A stretch of 64,000 nucleotides of DNA from Nitzschia sp. DOCU1 (GCA_951394045.1 OX595997.1:1178001-1242000); one strand, 5' to 3'. Positions 42,010-52,433 are shown, counted from the first letter of the stretch. The notes: generated from the letters alone by a model not told the origin. A program made the numbers and translations.

Positions 42010-42284
42010 ATGTTATTTTGCCTGCTAAACAAGGTAGAACCTGTAGCTCCGGTACTTTACAATGGTATTGTAGGCACAATGTTACTTTGCCTGCTAAACA
42101 AGGTAGAACCTGTAGCTCCGGTACTTTACAATGGTATTGTAGGCACAATGTTACTTTGCCTGCTAAACAAGGTAGAACCTGTAGCTCCGGTACTTTACAA
42201 CAGTATTGTAGGCACAATGTTACTTTGCCTGCTAAACAAGGTAGAACCTGTGCTCCGGTACTTTACAACAGTATTGTAGGCCAT
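42010..42284. repeat. 69-bp minisatellite, four copies, inside the transposon
   Basis: Units begin at 42021, 42090, 42159 and 42228 (CCTGCTAAACAAGGTAGAACC), exactly 69 bp apart. The first three are almost identical, and the last loses three bases. The period is a multiple of three. Copies of CTATAACTGTATAAACTA flank the array, so it may have grown inside a small duplication at the end of the transposase gene. Confidence 0.92.
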
Positions 42285-42336
42285 CGGCCCTAGCTGGAAT
42301 GTCGTATATAACTGTATAAACTAAGATTATGTCTGA

Positions 42337-43053
42337 CTACTTCTTTTCCAAGAAACCTTTCTTGAAGCCGACATAGTTGCCGCCTTCAGCAGGGTAAGAG
42401 TCGCGAATCTCGCGAACAACACAATCAGGCAATTCCTTGCGATTACCTTTGCCTAGGTAGCCACTAATGAATGTAGTGGCGTCCCTGTAGAGGGCATAAC
42501 GAATCTCGCGATTCGAAATGCCCTGGTTGAACATATCGTCGCCCTTCCCACCAAAAAGGAACTCCTTCATTGTTTTTCCACTCGTATCGTCCCCGATCTG
42601 CTCCAAGAAACAGGGAGTCTCGCCACAGTATTCGCAGTCCTTGACGGTAGCTTCGACGGCGACAGAGGGTGGGATGAACTTGGGTGGCTTCGCAAGGGTG
42701 AACACTTTGCAATTGTCAATGTGAGTCTTGAAAGCCTTGACGTCCTCTTCCGAGATTCCATCAGGAAAATCGAACGTCATGAACCTGGGGTCCGGCCCAG
42801 GTTCGGCAAACATACGCACACCGCCACCAATATCCGACACGACAATCTTCCAAAGTGGAACATTCTTACCAGTGCGACGATTGTTTTCCTCGTTCGCCAA
42901 GAAGAGAGAGGCGGCAATCTTTCTATCTTCTGGGTCGGGAACTGCACCGCGTTCATACTCCAGCACCCCCATGGACGAATCATACTCAATGTCGCCAAGG
43001 AAGTCCATGCCGTAGGGGTTGTAGGCTCGATCGTTCTTGTCATTGGGATTCAT
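42337..43053 (-). CDS. Passenger protein of the piggyBac element, unknown function
   Basis: Encodes 238 aa from ATG 43053 (MNPNDKNDRAY). It lies wholly inside the transposon, convergent with the transposase. The N-terminal half is acidic and contains VPLWKIVVSDIGGG and a DPRFMTFDFPDG block. The C-terminal half has CEYCGETPC, then NREIRYALYRDATTF, and ELPDCVVREIRDSYP ending near GGNYVGFK. The close cysteines suggest a small metal-binding site. No catalytic motif of a known nuclease, recombinase or methylase is visible. An intact frame inside a mobile element implies use by the element, but the role is unknown. Confidence 0.8.
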   Translation of the reverse strand: MNPNDKNDRAYNPYGMDFLGDIEYDSSMGVLEYERGAVPDPEDRKIAASLFLANEENNRRTGKNVPLWKIVVSDIGGGVRMFAEPGPDPRFMTFDFPDGISEEDVKAFKTHIDNCKVFTLAKPPKFIPPSVAVEATVKDCEYCGETPCFLEQIGDDTSGKTMKEFLFGGKGDDMFNQGISNREIRYALYRDATTFISGYLGKGNRKELPDCVVREIRDSYPAEGGNYVGFKKGFLEKK

Positions 43054-43574
43054 GTTACTGTCGTTGCTGCTCCAAGATAACAAATAAAACGCATTGGTAG
43101 AGGCATGGTTTCGTCTTGGATGCAGTTGGTAGATTGTCGGATGGAGGTGAAATGCGCGTTATGACTATGATCGGGCTAGCGTCGGGGAGATCTCAGGTAA
43201 AGTCAAGGGAAAGTTAAAAGTCGCAAAAAGTGGCGCGCGATTGCAATCGCTCGCGAATATTCAGATACGATTGGCGTTAAAAAAAGGTTATGGACTCTAC
43301 GAAAGTTTTCGGAAGTGCTGACTGATATATGACAGACTGACTGTCTGTCTGTGTGTCGCTCGAAGCGGTGCTAAAGTATTCGGATTGATCCAGGCGGTCG
43401 ACGATCGATATCTATGATATCGATCGTTCGTTTTTCGCCTGATGATTTGGACCAGGTCAGCGCTATTGATGTTTCAAAGAAAGACAGAGATATCTCCCCC
43501 ATTCTTGCTTGACGCCGAGGGAGAAATGTACCACTAAAACAAGGGATATTTCCTTTGAAGAAGAATCGATTATC

Positions 43575-46138
43575 ATGCGCTCCGCTGGACTGTATCAGAT
43601 TGTGTTGCTACCAGCGCTTTGTCCGGTCTTCACTGCATTTGTTCTACCAACATCGCGTTCAGCGAGAACGAGGGACATCAACTTCGAAACTAGAACTATT
43701 TTGTTTGCTTCAGATGGAGATGTCTCAACTATCGATTTTTCTGGTGGCTCTCGTTCAGAGGGTTTCGATTTGAACACAGCACTTTTCTGCGGCGGGCTTG
43801 CCTTCGATGCCTACTTGGAGCCCCCAGCCAATTCCTCGAGATGGGAAAGAGGATCAAAAGGCATGAATGTTGCGTTTCTTTCTCAAGCATTTACGAGAAA
43901 TCTCTACAAAGGAATGGTAGAAGGTGCGTAGAGAGTGCCCGTGGATTGGCCGGGCGTTTCTGCTAAGAAAAATTCTGATTGACCGGTTTGTTCACCGCTT
44001 CCTTCCACACAGTGACGCCAATCAAGTGCAGTGGCTTACCAGACGATGATGACGGAGTTGAAAAGATCGTCACTGGCGGTGGAGTCGATGCGTCTATCAT
44101 GGTTGCAGCTATCGAAGGTCAATGGGAAGAGGACATTGCTCTTCTGAAACAGGAGTACCACGAAGGAATCCTCGATTTAAGCGGTGCTGCCCATATTGGC
44201 AAGAGCAGCACTGCATGGTCGAATGTAAACGAAGCTAGATCTATGGCAGAGAAACGGAAAACTGGGAGAGCACTCCCCTACCATATTAAGAAAACCTGGG
44301 GGAAGGATGCCGCAGCAGTGTGGCCGGAACCAGAGCCATTTTATCTCTACGTTCAGGATCCGGCAAATGTGCAGCTGCTCTTCACCATCTTTGACGATGA
44401 TGTTATCGGCGAAGGATCTGCGATCGGATCAACTTACATTCCTCTTGCCAATGTCTTACCACAAGTCAAATACTCGCAGGATGAGATCATAGCGAAACTG
44501 AAGAACGACATTATCCGAAAGATCCAACGCGGTGAAATCGAAACTGACAAGATTGATGAGGAAGTGGCGAAAGCCGTCAATGAAGACATCCAGGCATGGG
44601 AGGGTGATTTGAAAATTAGGTCCAAACCAAGGATTAAAAACAAAAACTCTCAAGTAGCCTTGGGCGCGGCCGCGGGAGCCATGTTGGCAGGCCCAGTGGG
44701 AGCTGCAGTTGGAGCAGCGGTTGGATCAATGTACGAAGGGCAAGTCAAAGGTAGAATCACCGTGCGCCTTCGCTACTTGCCCATTCCTCAGGTGGATTCG
44801 CGGCGCGATCGTTACGTTGTTGAAGGTGGAATGCCAGGGATCAACTGGGGTTCGCTTTATGAAAAATTTCTAGCAAAGGAAATTGGTTTTGATGACACGG
44901 TGGAACTCGACAAACGAAATCCGGGCGGAAGCGACTTGGAGCACTGCTTTTTCATCAACCATGCAAACACAGGTGGCTGCTGTGCCGTATATAGGTCGCT
45001 CGAAAAGAGGTTGATCGTTGTGTCATTCCGTGGTACTTGTGCCCCAATAGATTTGGTGACGGATGCTTCTATAGTGCAAGATACGTGGGTCCAAGGAGAA
45101 GACGCGAAAGATCCAGAAACCGCAAAAGTGCATGTCGGATTCCGACGCTCCTTGGATTCAATCTCTCGCCGTTTGAAGGAACTGATCCTTGCTGCAGTCC
45201 GACCGGGCGAGTCCATTAATCAGTATGACCTGTATGTAACAGGCCATTCTTTAGGTGGTGCACTGGCCACGCTGTTTGCGGCAGATATCGGAGAATACGG
45301 GATCGACGCCGGAAGGGCTCTACCGACAATTGAAAAATCCGAACCTTGGTGGAAATCGATTGCGAGCACTTTTATGGGCAATGCAGGCGAAGAGCAGGTT
45401 TCAAAGGACCCCCCACGACCGAGGAGTCTGCGTGTTTACAACTTTGGTAGTCCCCGAGTCGGAAACCGAGCATTTTCCAGGCGCTTCGATAAACTGATTG
45501 AAGAGGGGCATATCGACCAAGCATACAGAATTGTTAATGGAAAGGACGTCGTTGCCCGAATGCCCAGAACTATGGGTGCACTGTCCGTCGACTATGACCA
45601 TTGTGGTCGTACTGTCCTGGTACAGGCTCCGACCAAAGAAAATCCAGCCAAAACGTTGTGGATCGAAGGAGAAAGCGACGATCGAGAATGCCCTGTTCGT
45701 GATTACAAACGTATGACGTTAAGTCCTACTGCCGAAGGCACGTTGCTTGGTGATTTGCTTGCTGCAATAAAGAACGACGGGAAAGAAGAAGGCCCTGACG
45801 AGCAAGGAAAAAAACTTTTGGACCAGGTTGGAAATATTGCGTCGAAATTTCAAGCACGCCTTTCGACCGTCACCGCCACCGACATAACTACTTTGCTTGG
45901 AATCGACAAGTCATTCTCGGAGCGGGAGATTCAGATGGTGCAAGCCCTCTTTCGTGGAGAGGCGCTCGCTCACCATATGGAGGACTCATACTATTCGGCC
46001 ATGGGGAGTGCTAGTGGCTTCGTAGCTGTGGTCGGTGAAGACATCGTACCCATGGGAGATGCAAGCATCAAACTGCTTGCATCAGAGGAGCAACAATCAC
46101 AGGTCGTGCTAGAAGCGATACAAGAGGCTGCGACATGA
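43575..46138 (+). CDS. C2-domain class-3 lipase, probably plastid-targeted
   Basis: Exons 43575-43923 and 44013-46138 (intron GTGCGT...CACAG, 89 nt, phase 1) give 824 aa. The N terminus has a signal peptide with TAFVLP at its end, close to the diatom ASAFAP plastid motif, followed by a basic stretch. A C2-like domain (about 117-330) begins VTPIKCSGLPDDDDG and includes LFTIFDDD. A Gly/Ala zipper (about 333-360) may insert into membranes. The alpha/beta-hydrolase domain has the nucleophile elbow GHSLGG with Ser529, then Asp628 (NGKDVVARMP) and His646 (YDHCG) as the likely triad. Expected role: calcium- and membrane-dependent hydrolysis of acyl lipids such as galactolipids; substrate inferred only. 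Confidence 0.88.
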
Positions 46139-46535
46139 AGTGTATTCACGACCGTATGACAATAGACAAACTAGAGCTTTTTTCAATAGTGCATCTTTGG
46201 TGGAGCCGGTGTAGAGGAAAGTTGTGGCTGCGAACTACTTGGCTTTGAGCTCTCCATTGGAGGCTTGGTCGACTCACTCTACTGTGGATCATCAGCAAGT
46301 CTCGATTCCAATCAGTCATTCCAACGCACCGGCACGTGCATCGATTGGACTCCAATGGATCGAATACTACTCGAACTTTTCCTGCCTTTTCTGAGGCATC
46401 TTGTCGCCTCTGAACTGACAATGTACGATTGTCGTTGCTCTGTCAGCTATGGGACAGCCTATTTCAGCGGTCGTAAAGATCTTTATGGCGAGCTCATAGT
46501 TGGTCGCTCTGCGAAGGATTACAGCAAATTTTGCC
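46139..46535. other. Spacer between convergent genes
   Basis: About 400 bp at the 3' ends of the lipase and CSN1 genes. No feature seen. Confidence 0.35.
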
Positions 46536-48110
46536 TCAATATAGATCTTCTGGATTGGCTGCCATATTATTTGTAGGCATGTCTGCGTCAAGCATTGGGG
46601 TATCGCCTTCTTCTTCTTCGTCACTATTGTCCGAACCATAGTTCGCGGCGCCAGACCCCGCCGGGGCGACACCGCGTCGACCCCGAGCCGCCAAAGCATC
46701 TTTCACGCTCAAGTCATGTTCCAAGCAAGCTAATCGAATCAACATGGCATGCGTGTCATCCAGGACTCGACGCTCCATCGAGGCTAAATCAACGTAAGGC
46801 TTCGGCGGTGTCTTGTAAAGCACATTAATCCGCGCATCGATCTTGGCGTTCTGGATCAAGCCTCGCCCCATTAGATCTACCAATGTATCTTCGAGGTTTG
46901 TAATGGAAGGGAACATTTGCATCATAGCGTCCAACTGCACGCTTTGATACGGCCGAAGATATTCCAAGAGACACTTTTCTTGAATCTTCTTGCTCAACGC
47001 CTTCCAACTGTTACCAGAAAGGTACAGGTCACCTTCCGGGACAAAGTTTTCATTCCCTGAATCAGAAAATGCTTGCATACACTTGACGTAGTTTGCTCTA
47101 GACCATTGAGATAGTAGATCCTTCATGGCAGGCACCAATTCTAAAGCTTCCGGGTGCTCTGAGAGCTCCAAGATTTTCCCACGGCTCTGAGTGGCAACGG
47201 ATAGCAAACTGGCATATGTGGCTACATCTTTGGCACTGGCGACACCGGGCCACTCCATCTTGGCACTACTCGTCGTCATGGTCAACTGCACAAAGGTATT
47301 TGCGGCCGTAACGTAGTCTCCTTGCGCCAATCGCTCTAATCCACTAGCCATTTTTAGCTTGACACTCACATCCTGAAGCCCGCCACCGCCGCTAGTCGGA
47401 GACTGGCTTCCCGACGATGCCGCTGCATGATTCCCACCACCACTCAATGTATGTTCCACTTTATTGACAATGTCTCGCACGTGACCATACTGTTTGAGTG
47501 CCAGGCAAACCTCCAACACTAACAATGAGATTTGCGCCGTTTGAGAACGCGACGTGCAATAATCCGTGGCACGCAAAAGACCCGACAGTGCATCCTGCAA
47601 TTCGCCGACTTTAATATCATGCTCTGCCAGAGCAATATACGCACTCCGGATTGCCTCCTTGTGCAAATGCGACTGAGCCGTGGACAATCGGCCCTGCAGT
47701 ACGTGGCGGTCATTGCGATTGGCAGCTTCTGTGGTCATTGCCCACTCGGCATCAAAACTTCTCGACGGCCGCCGTGCCGAAGACTGTGACATGACCATGT
47801 CCTCCTGTTGTTCCTGCGGTGCACCTGCAATGTGATTAGCGTACATGAGACTCGTAGATCCCCTGGTCGGCACCTTTCGTTTCCTACCTGCACTCTGCGT
47901 CACTTCCTCCGCAGCCGACAGCCCTTGTCGGCTGGCGGTGCCAAAGACCTCCTTGTATCTCTTGACGTTACCGTCGGCCTTCATTTGCTGTTCGGCAAGA
48001 TGAAAAGCTTGAGCCGCTAGAGCTTTATCGGACGTCGTCCGTGCCACCAGCAACAAACGCTGTAGTCGGGTCTCCCCGGAATATCTTGAAATGTAGCTCT
48101 CCAAATCCAT
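46536..48110 (-). CDS. CSN1: COP9 signalosome subunit 1
   Basis: The 524-aa product begins MDLESYISRYSGETRLQRL, the diagnostic opening of CSN1/GPS1. TPR-like helical repeats follow through the middle (LHKEAIRSAYIALAEHDIK and following), and a PCI domain lies at about 330-480 (LLEYLRPYQSVQLDAMMQMFP...LVDLMGRGLIQNAKIDAR). The COP9 signalosome removes NEDD8 from cullin-RING ligases; CSN1 is a scaffold subunit in nucleus and cytosol. Length matches the family. A 63-nt in-frame stretch (about 47888-47826), bounded by GTAGGA and TTGCAG, may be an unspliced intron. The C-terminal tail is acidic (DNSDEEEEGD). Confidence 0.92.
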   Translation of the reverse strand: MDLESYISRYSGETRLQRLLLVARTTSDKALAAQAFHLAEQQMKADGNVKRYKEVFGTASRQGLSAAEEVTQSAGRKRKVPTRGSTSLMYANHIAGAPQEQQEDMVMSQSSARRPSRSFDAEWAMTTEAANRNDRHVLQGRLSTAQSHLHKEAIRSAYIALAEHDIKVGELQDALSGLLRATDYCTSRSQTAQISLLVLEVCLALKQYGHVRDIVNKVEHTLSGGGNHAAASSGSQSPTSGGGGLQDVSVKLKMASGLERLAQGDYVTAANTFVQLTMTTSSAKMEWPGVASAKDVATYASLLSVATQSRGKILELSEHPEALELVPAMKDLLSQWSRANYVKCMQAFSDSGNENFVPEGDLYLSGNSWKALSKKIQEKCLLEYLRPYQSVQLDAMMQMFPSITNLEDTLVDLMGRGLIQNAKIDARINVLYKTPPKPYVDLASMERRVLDDTHAMLIRLACLEHDLSVKDALAARGRRGVAPAGSGAANYGSDNSDEEEEGDTPMLDADMPTNNMAANPEDLY

Positions 48111-48508
48111 GGCTTTTCGGTCTCAAAATCGAAAATAAAAGTCCCCACAAACCAAGGGAAACAAGCGTCCAGATGAGGAACAGAAAGGTTATGCCTAGCT
48201 AGCCTTGCAATGGACGAAGCTATGATAAAAGGTAGTTGAACGTGACCCGCCATGGCGGCGGCGGCACGGCGAAATCAACGTGGGTGGTCGCATCGAAATT
48301 TGACCGCGCAAAAAATGCGCAAAGACACTCGTACGCCAAACAGACGGTAGTGGTGGGAAGGTGGTGTCGACGTCAAATGACCGTGGCTTCCCAAAAAAGA
48401 TACTGGTGTTCGGCCCATCTCACACAGCAATGACACGACGCAAAAATCCAGAACCAGCTTGTGTTCTCGGTCGAGAACCGTATCTTACAAAGCAACCTAC
48501 ATTGGAAA
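48111..48508. promoter_or_regulatory. Divergent promoter region CSN1/flavoprotein
   Basis: Roughly 400 bp between head-to-head genes, so it likely serves as a bidirectional promoter. No specific element recognised. Confidence 0.4.
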
Positions 48509-49462
48509 ATGTCTGCTGCTACTACTACTCAAGTTGATTGTGTTATTCTTGGTGGAAGCTATGGTGGCCTCTCGGCTGCCTTGACGCTCGGTCGGTCCCT
48601 GCGAAACGTTGTGGTGATTGATGAAGGACTCCCCTGCAATCGCTTCGCAGACCATTCTCAAAACTTTTTGACGCATGATGGCGATGAACCTGCTGCCATT
48701 GCGCAGGCAGGTCGCCAACAAATACAAGATAAATACAAGACGGTTCAGTTTTATCAAGGCCGTGCGATATCGGCCGCGTCTACCGGCGAATCTACCTTCC
48801 AGGTCGATACCGAATCGGGGGACTTGTTCGAGACCAAAGGTATCATCTTCGCTACTGGCGTTACCGACATTTTCCCGGATATTCCTGGATTTGCAGAATG
48901 CTGGGGCAAGTCGGTCGTTCACTGCCCCTATTGTCATGGATTTGAGTATCATTCGCAGCCCACCGGCATGTTCATGAATCCAGTGGTGGCCATGCACATG
49001 ACGCCTCTGGTTCGTAACTTGACACCAGATGTAAAAGTATTCTGCCCCGAACCAAAAGAGGGAATGCCTGGCCTCACTGAAGAACAACTTGCTCTCATGG
49101 CTTCAAATGGAGTTGAAGTCATCAAAGTTGGTTTGAAGGAAATTCAGCATGAGAATGGCAAACTGACCGGTGTAGTTCTGGAAGATGGAAAGTCTATTCC
49201 ATTAAAAGTATTGTACGCAGCCATTCCTTTTGAATTGAATTGCCGATCCTTGATGGAAAGCTTGGGATGCACCTTTAGCGACGAGGGCTTTGTGGTCGTG
49301 GACGCGATGTTTAAGACCAGTGTGAAAGGTGTCTTTGCGTGCGGCGATGCTACGTCCAGGTTCCGAACCGTTGCACATGCCGTCCACGGAGGCAACTTTG
49401 CTGCCGCTATGACCAACATGGAACTTAGTTTCGCAGAATTTGCTGGCCGAAAGAATGCTTGA
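48509..49462 (+). CDS. Thioredoxin-reductase-like FAD oxidoreductase
   Basis: From ATG 48509 (MSAATTTQVDC) the product is 317 aa; an ATG at 48461 would add 16 residues. The N-terminal FAD dinucleotide motif is GGSYGG in ILGGSYGGLSAALTLGR. The redox pair CPYC (Cys139, Cys142) followed by HGFE is the active site of TrxR-like enzymes. The C-terminal GVFACGDAT binds FAD ribityl. The second nucleotide motif (GxGxxA), normally just after CPYC-HG, is absent: the segment reads TGMFMNPVVAMHM. NADPH binding is therefore doubtful. It may be an oxidase of the GliT/TrxR-fold type that uses another electron donor or oxygen. No targeting signal is obvious. Confidence 0.87.
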   Translation: MSAATTTQVDCVILGGSYGGLSAALTLGRSLRNVVVIDEGLPCNRFADHSQNFLTHDGDEPAAIAQAGRQQIQDKYKTVQFYQGRAISAASTGESTFQVDTESGDLFETKGIIFATGVTDIFPDIPGFAECWGKSVVHCPYCHGFEYHSQPTGMFMNPVVAMHMTPLVRNLTPDVKVFCPEPKEGMPGLTEEQLALMASNGVEVIKVGLKEIQHENGKLTGVVLEDGKSIPLKVLYAAIPFELNCRSLMESLGCTFSDEGFVVVDAMFKTSVKGVFACGDATSRFRTVAHAVHGGNFAAAMTNMELSFAEFAGRKNA

Positions 49463-50411
49463 AACGATCCAGTGTCGTGAAAATCAGGAACTGCGAGAAG
49501 CTGGGTTCGCGGGGTTCGTTCTGTGACGAACTACGGTACTTTGGATAGCTGGCTCCATGGCGTCGTAATCAAGAGCCGGAGTTTTAGCTGCAGGTACTAA
49601 CGAAATTGATCGTGTTAATACTCCTACGTTACCAGGTAATACATTGTGCTACAAGAAGGAGAGGCGAGTACGGTAGGTTTGCTTTCCGTCTCTCACGTGG
49701 AAATAGAAGTTCCCTCACGCGTACAAACAAAGGCAGAAAATGCACACTTCACTACTACATCATCTCGAAAAAGAACTCTGATGTCCGTAGACGCCATCAA
49801 ATCTCCTATGTGCGTTACCCCACAGACGGAAGCCACCTGCCCGAGGAAGAGGCAACCGGCCATCCGCAAAACCAGCAGCAGATCCACCAGCCATCTTCGC
49901 CTTTTCGTTTCGTTACCTTCCCTTTAGTTGCGTTTCCTGGTACTGTCTTCGTGAAATCAACGTGGCGGGCGAGCTGTCTTGTGTTAGTGCCGATTATCTA
50001 CGCGGGGTTTTAGTGGCGGTGTCTTTTGTACCGAGGTGTCTCATCATCCCCAATCATCTGGACAAACATACCGCAGCTATTCGACTACTGTCTGTATTGC
50101 CCCAGCTTGGGTTGTCCACAATCATTTGGACGGCAGGGAAATGTGTCAAAACCGCTATTCCCCTAAATTAACATTTCCCCTGTTGTTAACCGTTGCCCCC
50201 TAAGTTCTCCGATTTTTTAGTTTACCGCACTATTATCTGTTTGCTGAGGTGGCGTGAGAAAATACCGTCCCCATAAGTACAGTCCCGTTTTGATACACAG
50301 GCAAAACTTTGATACCAGGTACACTACTAGGAATCGAGGAATATTTCTACGGAAATCATAAGTAGATTTTGTACTGAGTAGACCGGTCCGACAAAGTTGT
50401 AGGATACCTGG

Positions 50412-50565
50412 TATGCTTTCTAGGTATAAACCATATCTACGAAAAACGCGCGTGCCAAACCAACAACTTTGTCGGTTCGGCACACGCGCACCTACATCTC
50501 GCGCTGGCCCTACCCACAATGTTGTGGGTTCTAGTACGTAGGTATGAACCATATCTACGCAAAAT
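50412..50565. repeat. 154-bp repeat, copy 1
   Basis: Begins TATGCTTTCTAGGTATAAACC and ends ATATCTACGCAAAAT. Contains two AACCATATCTACG boxes near its ends, a palindromic ACCCACAATGTTGTGGGT, and an imperfect inverted pair around the central CAACTTTGT. Same length as copy 2 with about 90% identity by eye. Confidence 0.85.
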
Positions 50566-51164
50566 TAAGTCCTTCAGGATCCGCGCCCGCCTTTTATTAT
50601 GGTCTTAAGTCATGAATAAAAAGACAACATCAGACTCCCGCTCCCTCCGACGATAATGACCAAAGCACCGCACCTTCATTTTCCTCCGATCAATGGTCAA
50701 GTCCCCTCTCCTTTAGAACATTGTCTTTGGAGCCTTGCATGAAGTCTCTCATTTCTTGGCGCCCCTTCTTTTATGGACACTGGTCGATCATTGTCCAGCT
50801 ACTGGAGGAGTATCATTTGGGATGATGGGCTCCTGTGACAGCAATTTGCACTTGTCCATATGATATGCTGCAGGTGGACCAGCCGATGCTCGATCATTGG
50901 ATTGCATGACGCCGGGTTGATTTTCAATTTCCTATGTGCACTCATCATTTGGGGTGCTACTGCTATCTGCTGCTCCTAGCCAGCGACAATTCAAAACTTC
51001 GGCCAGTCGATGAGATTGAATTCCCAGTGACAAGAAAAGCAAAACTTTCATTCGGAATTGTCAAAACTGGTACTAGGTAGTTGTTGTTGTTTGTTAGTAG
51101 TAGAAGGCCACCGCGTGGTCATCCTGCGACAATTATTTAGCGCGCCTGCCACCCATTATTAGCA

Positions 51165-51318
51165 TATGCTTTTTAGGTATAAACCATATCTACGAAAAAC
51201 GTGCGTGCCGAACCGACAACTTTGTGGGTTCCGCACGCGCGCACCTACATCTCGCGCTAGACCTACCCACAATGTTGTGGGTTCTAGTACATAGGTATGA
51301 ACCATATCTACGCAAAAT
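51165..51318. repeat. 154-bp repeat, copy 2
   Basis: Direct-orientation partner of the copy at 50412-50565, 753 bp away. Same internal boxes and palindrome. No flanking target duplication is obvious. Possibly a MITE-like element. Confidence 0.85.
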
Positions 51319-51933
51319 CCGTATCCTGTCGGTGTACAAGGTATCAATGTAGGCAAAGACTTGACATTTTTCCCTGACCTGGTACTTGTGTCCTGTAGCC
51401 ATTCTACGCCGTGTATCAACAATTTTTTGCTATTTATTTACTTATAAAGAACATTGGTGATCGCTTAGCAAGCCACTCAGATTAACAAACACCTTGTCGA
51501 AGTGGCGACGCAAGAACAGAGTGTGCGGTTCTTGTTGGGGGGAACCTCAAGGGGAGAAATCTGACGTTGATACATCTCCCAGAGGCTGGTATTCGGTAAT
51601 TCTCACCCCGGCGGCGCTTCTCGGCATCGGCCACATATTCCAATGATATCAATACAAAGCGAAGGGAGGCAGCTACAATATGTGCGTGGTTTTATTATTG
51701 CCCTCTTAATTTCCACAGCGTCGGACGTCAGCAACTTCCATGACTTTCTCTCCCTCAAAGCGAACCAATCCACAACAGCATGCACATACAGTGCTAGTTA
51801 ATAATATCTCAGACGCCGGCTGGACCATCGACTCCGCAGCTTCGCTCTGCGAACACACGCAATTGGGCTTATTGCTCTGAATACCGTCTTATCTTTGCGG
51901 TGTACCGGTAGTTTTGTAATTTTTAATGATAGG

Positions 51934-52389
51934 ATGACTACCGTAGGACAAAAGCAGCATCACTCGGTAATGGCCTCTCCGCCACCACCTGCACTTAACA
52001 ATCGCGCGTATTACATAGATGGGTTGTCCAAGCAAGCGCGATGGGCGTCGGCGATTCGACGATCACTTTCGGCGGAACAATGGAACCACATACTGCGAAT
52101 CGCGTCGCTTGTTCCGTTGTATGATGCATCTACAAACAATAATTGGGGAGTCGATACTTCGGAGAAGAGCGACCGAACATTTAAAGCGCCGGTGGTTCGC
52201 GAAGAGACTTTCTCCGACTACCGATATAGGCATGAAACTGCTCTCCGCTATTGGTTCCAGAACCCGGCAATTCGATCCCCTTCTCTCTATGGTGATAAAA
52301 TGGCAACCGACCAAGGTATAATCCATAGCGTCGCTCTGCAACACAACATCCTTTTCTTTGCGGCAGCCAACTTTTCTCTCACAAATTGA
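51934..52389 (+). CDS. Hypothetical protein, possibly first part of a longer gene
   Basis: Encodes about 151 aa from MTTVGQKQHH, with a second in-frame Met after 12 residues (MASPPPPALNN). Hydrophilic, with a helical stretch (KQARWASAIRRSLSAEQW). It ends 44 nt before the ATG of the next gene on the same strand. It may be a separate small gene, or a 5' exon joined by an intron; no junction is compelling. Function unknown. Confidence 0.5.
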   Translation: MTTVGQKQHHSVMASPPPPALNNRAYYIDGLSKQARWASAIRRSLSAEQWNHILRIASLVPLYDASTNNNWGVDTSEKSDRTFKAPVVREETFSDYRYRHETALRYWFQNPAIRSPSLYGDKMATDQGIIHSVALQHNILFFAAANFSLTN

Positions 52390-52433
52390 CCAACTGAATT
52401 CATTCAAGAGAACCAAACGAGAATCAAGTAATC

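Larger units (their letters stand above)
38823..43276 (+). mobile_element. piggyBac-type DNA transposon, 4.45 kb
   Basis: Bounded by TTAA on both sides (38819-38822 and 43277-43280). It has perfect 13-bp terminal inverted repeats: CGCCAATCGTATC at 38823-38835 and its reverse complement at 43264-43276. Subterminal CTATAGCG(A/G)CTCGCGATTTTT repeats lie just inside the left end. Carries a piggyBac transposase (+), a 69-bp minisatellite, and an opposite-strand passenger gene. The TTAA duplication and three-Asp transposase are hallmarks of the superfamily. The paralogous empty site in the neighbouring repeat unit confirms the exact boundaries. Confidence 0.96.
38718..43472. repeat. Tandem duplication unit 2, split by a transposon
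   Basis: Outer parts 38718-38822 and 43277-43472 join across the transposon to give the same sequence as unit 1, minus the 370-bp insert. A further small duplication of ATCTCTATTTCCTTGCGC lies near 38728-38762. Confidence 0.82.
49463..51933. other. Gene-poor region, 2.5 kb, with dispersed repeats
   Basis: No convincing coding sequence. Holds the two 154-bp repeats described separately, plus unassigned DNA. The frame at 49606-50013 lacks any family features. Confidence 0.4.

Noticed and set aside
41995..42293. Overlapping open frames on both strands with repeated 23-residue units
   Set aside because: They are by-products of a 69-bp minisatellite whose period is divisible by three.
49606..50013. 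135-codon open frame on the plus strand
   Set aside because: Composition is not protein-like, with no domain, signal or neighbour support.
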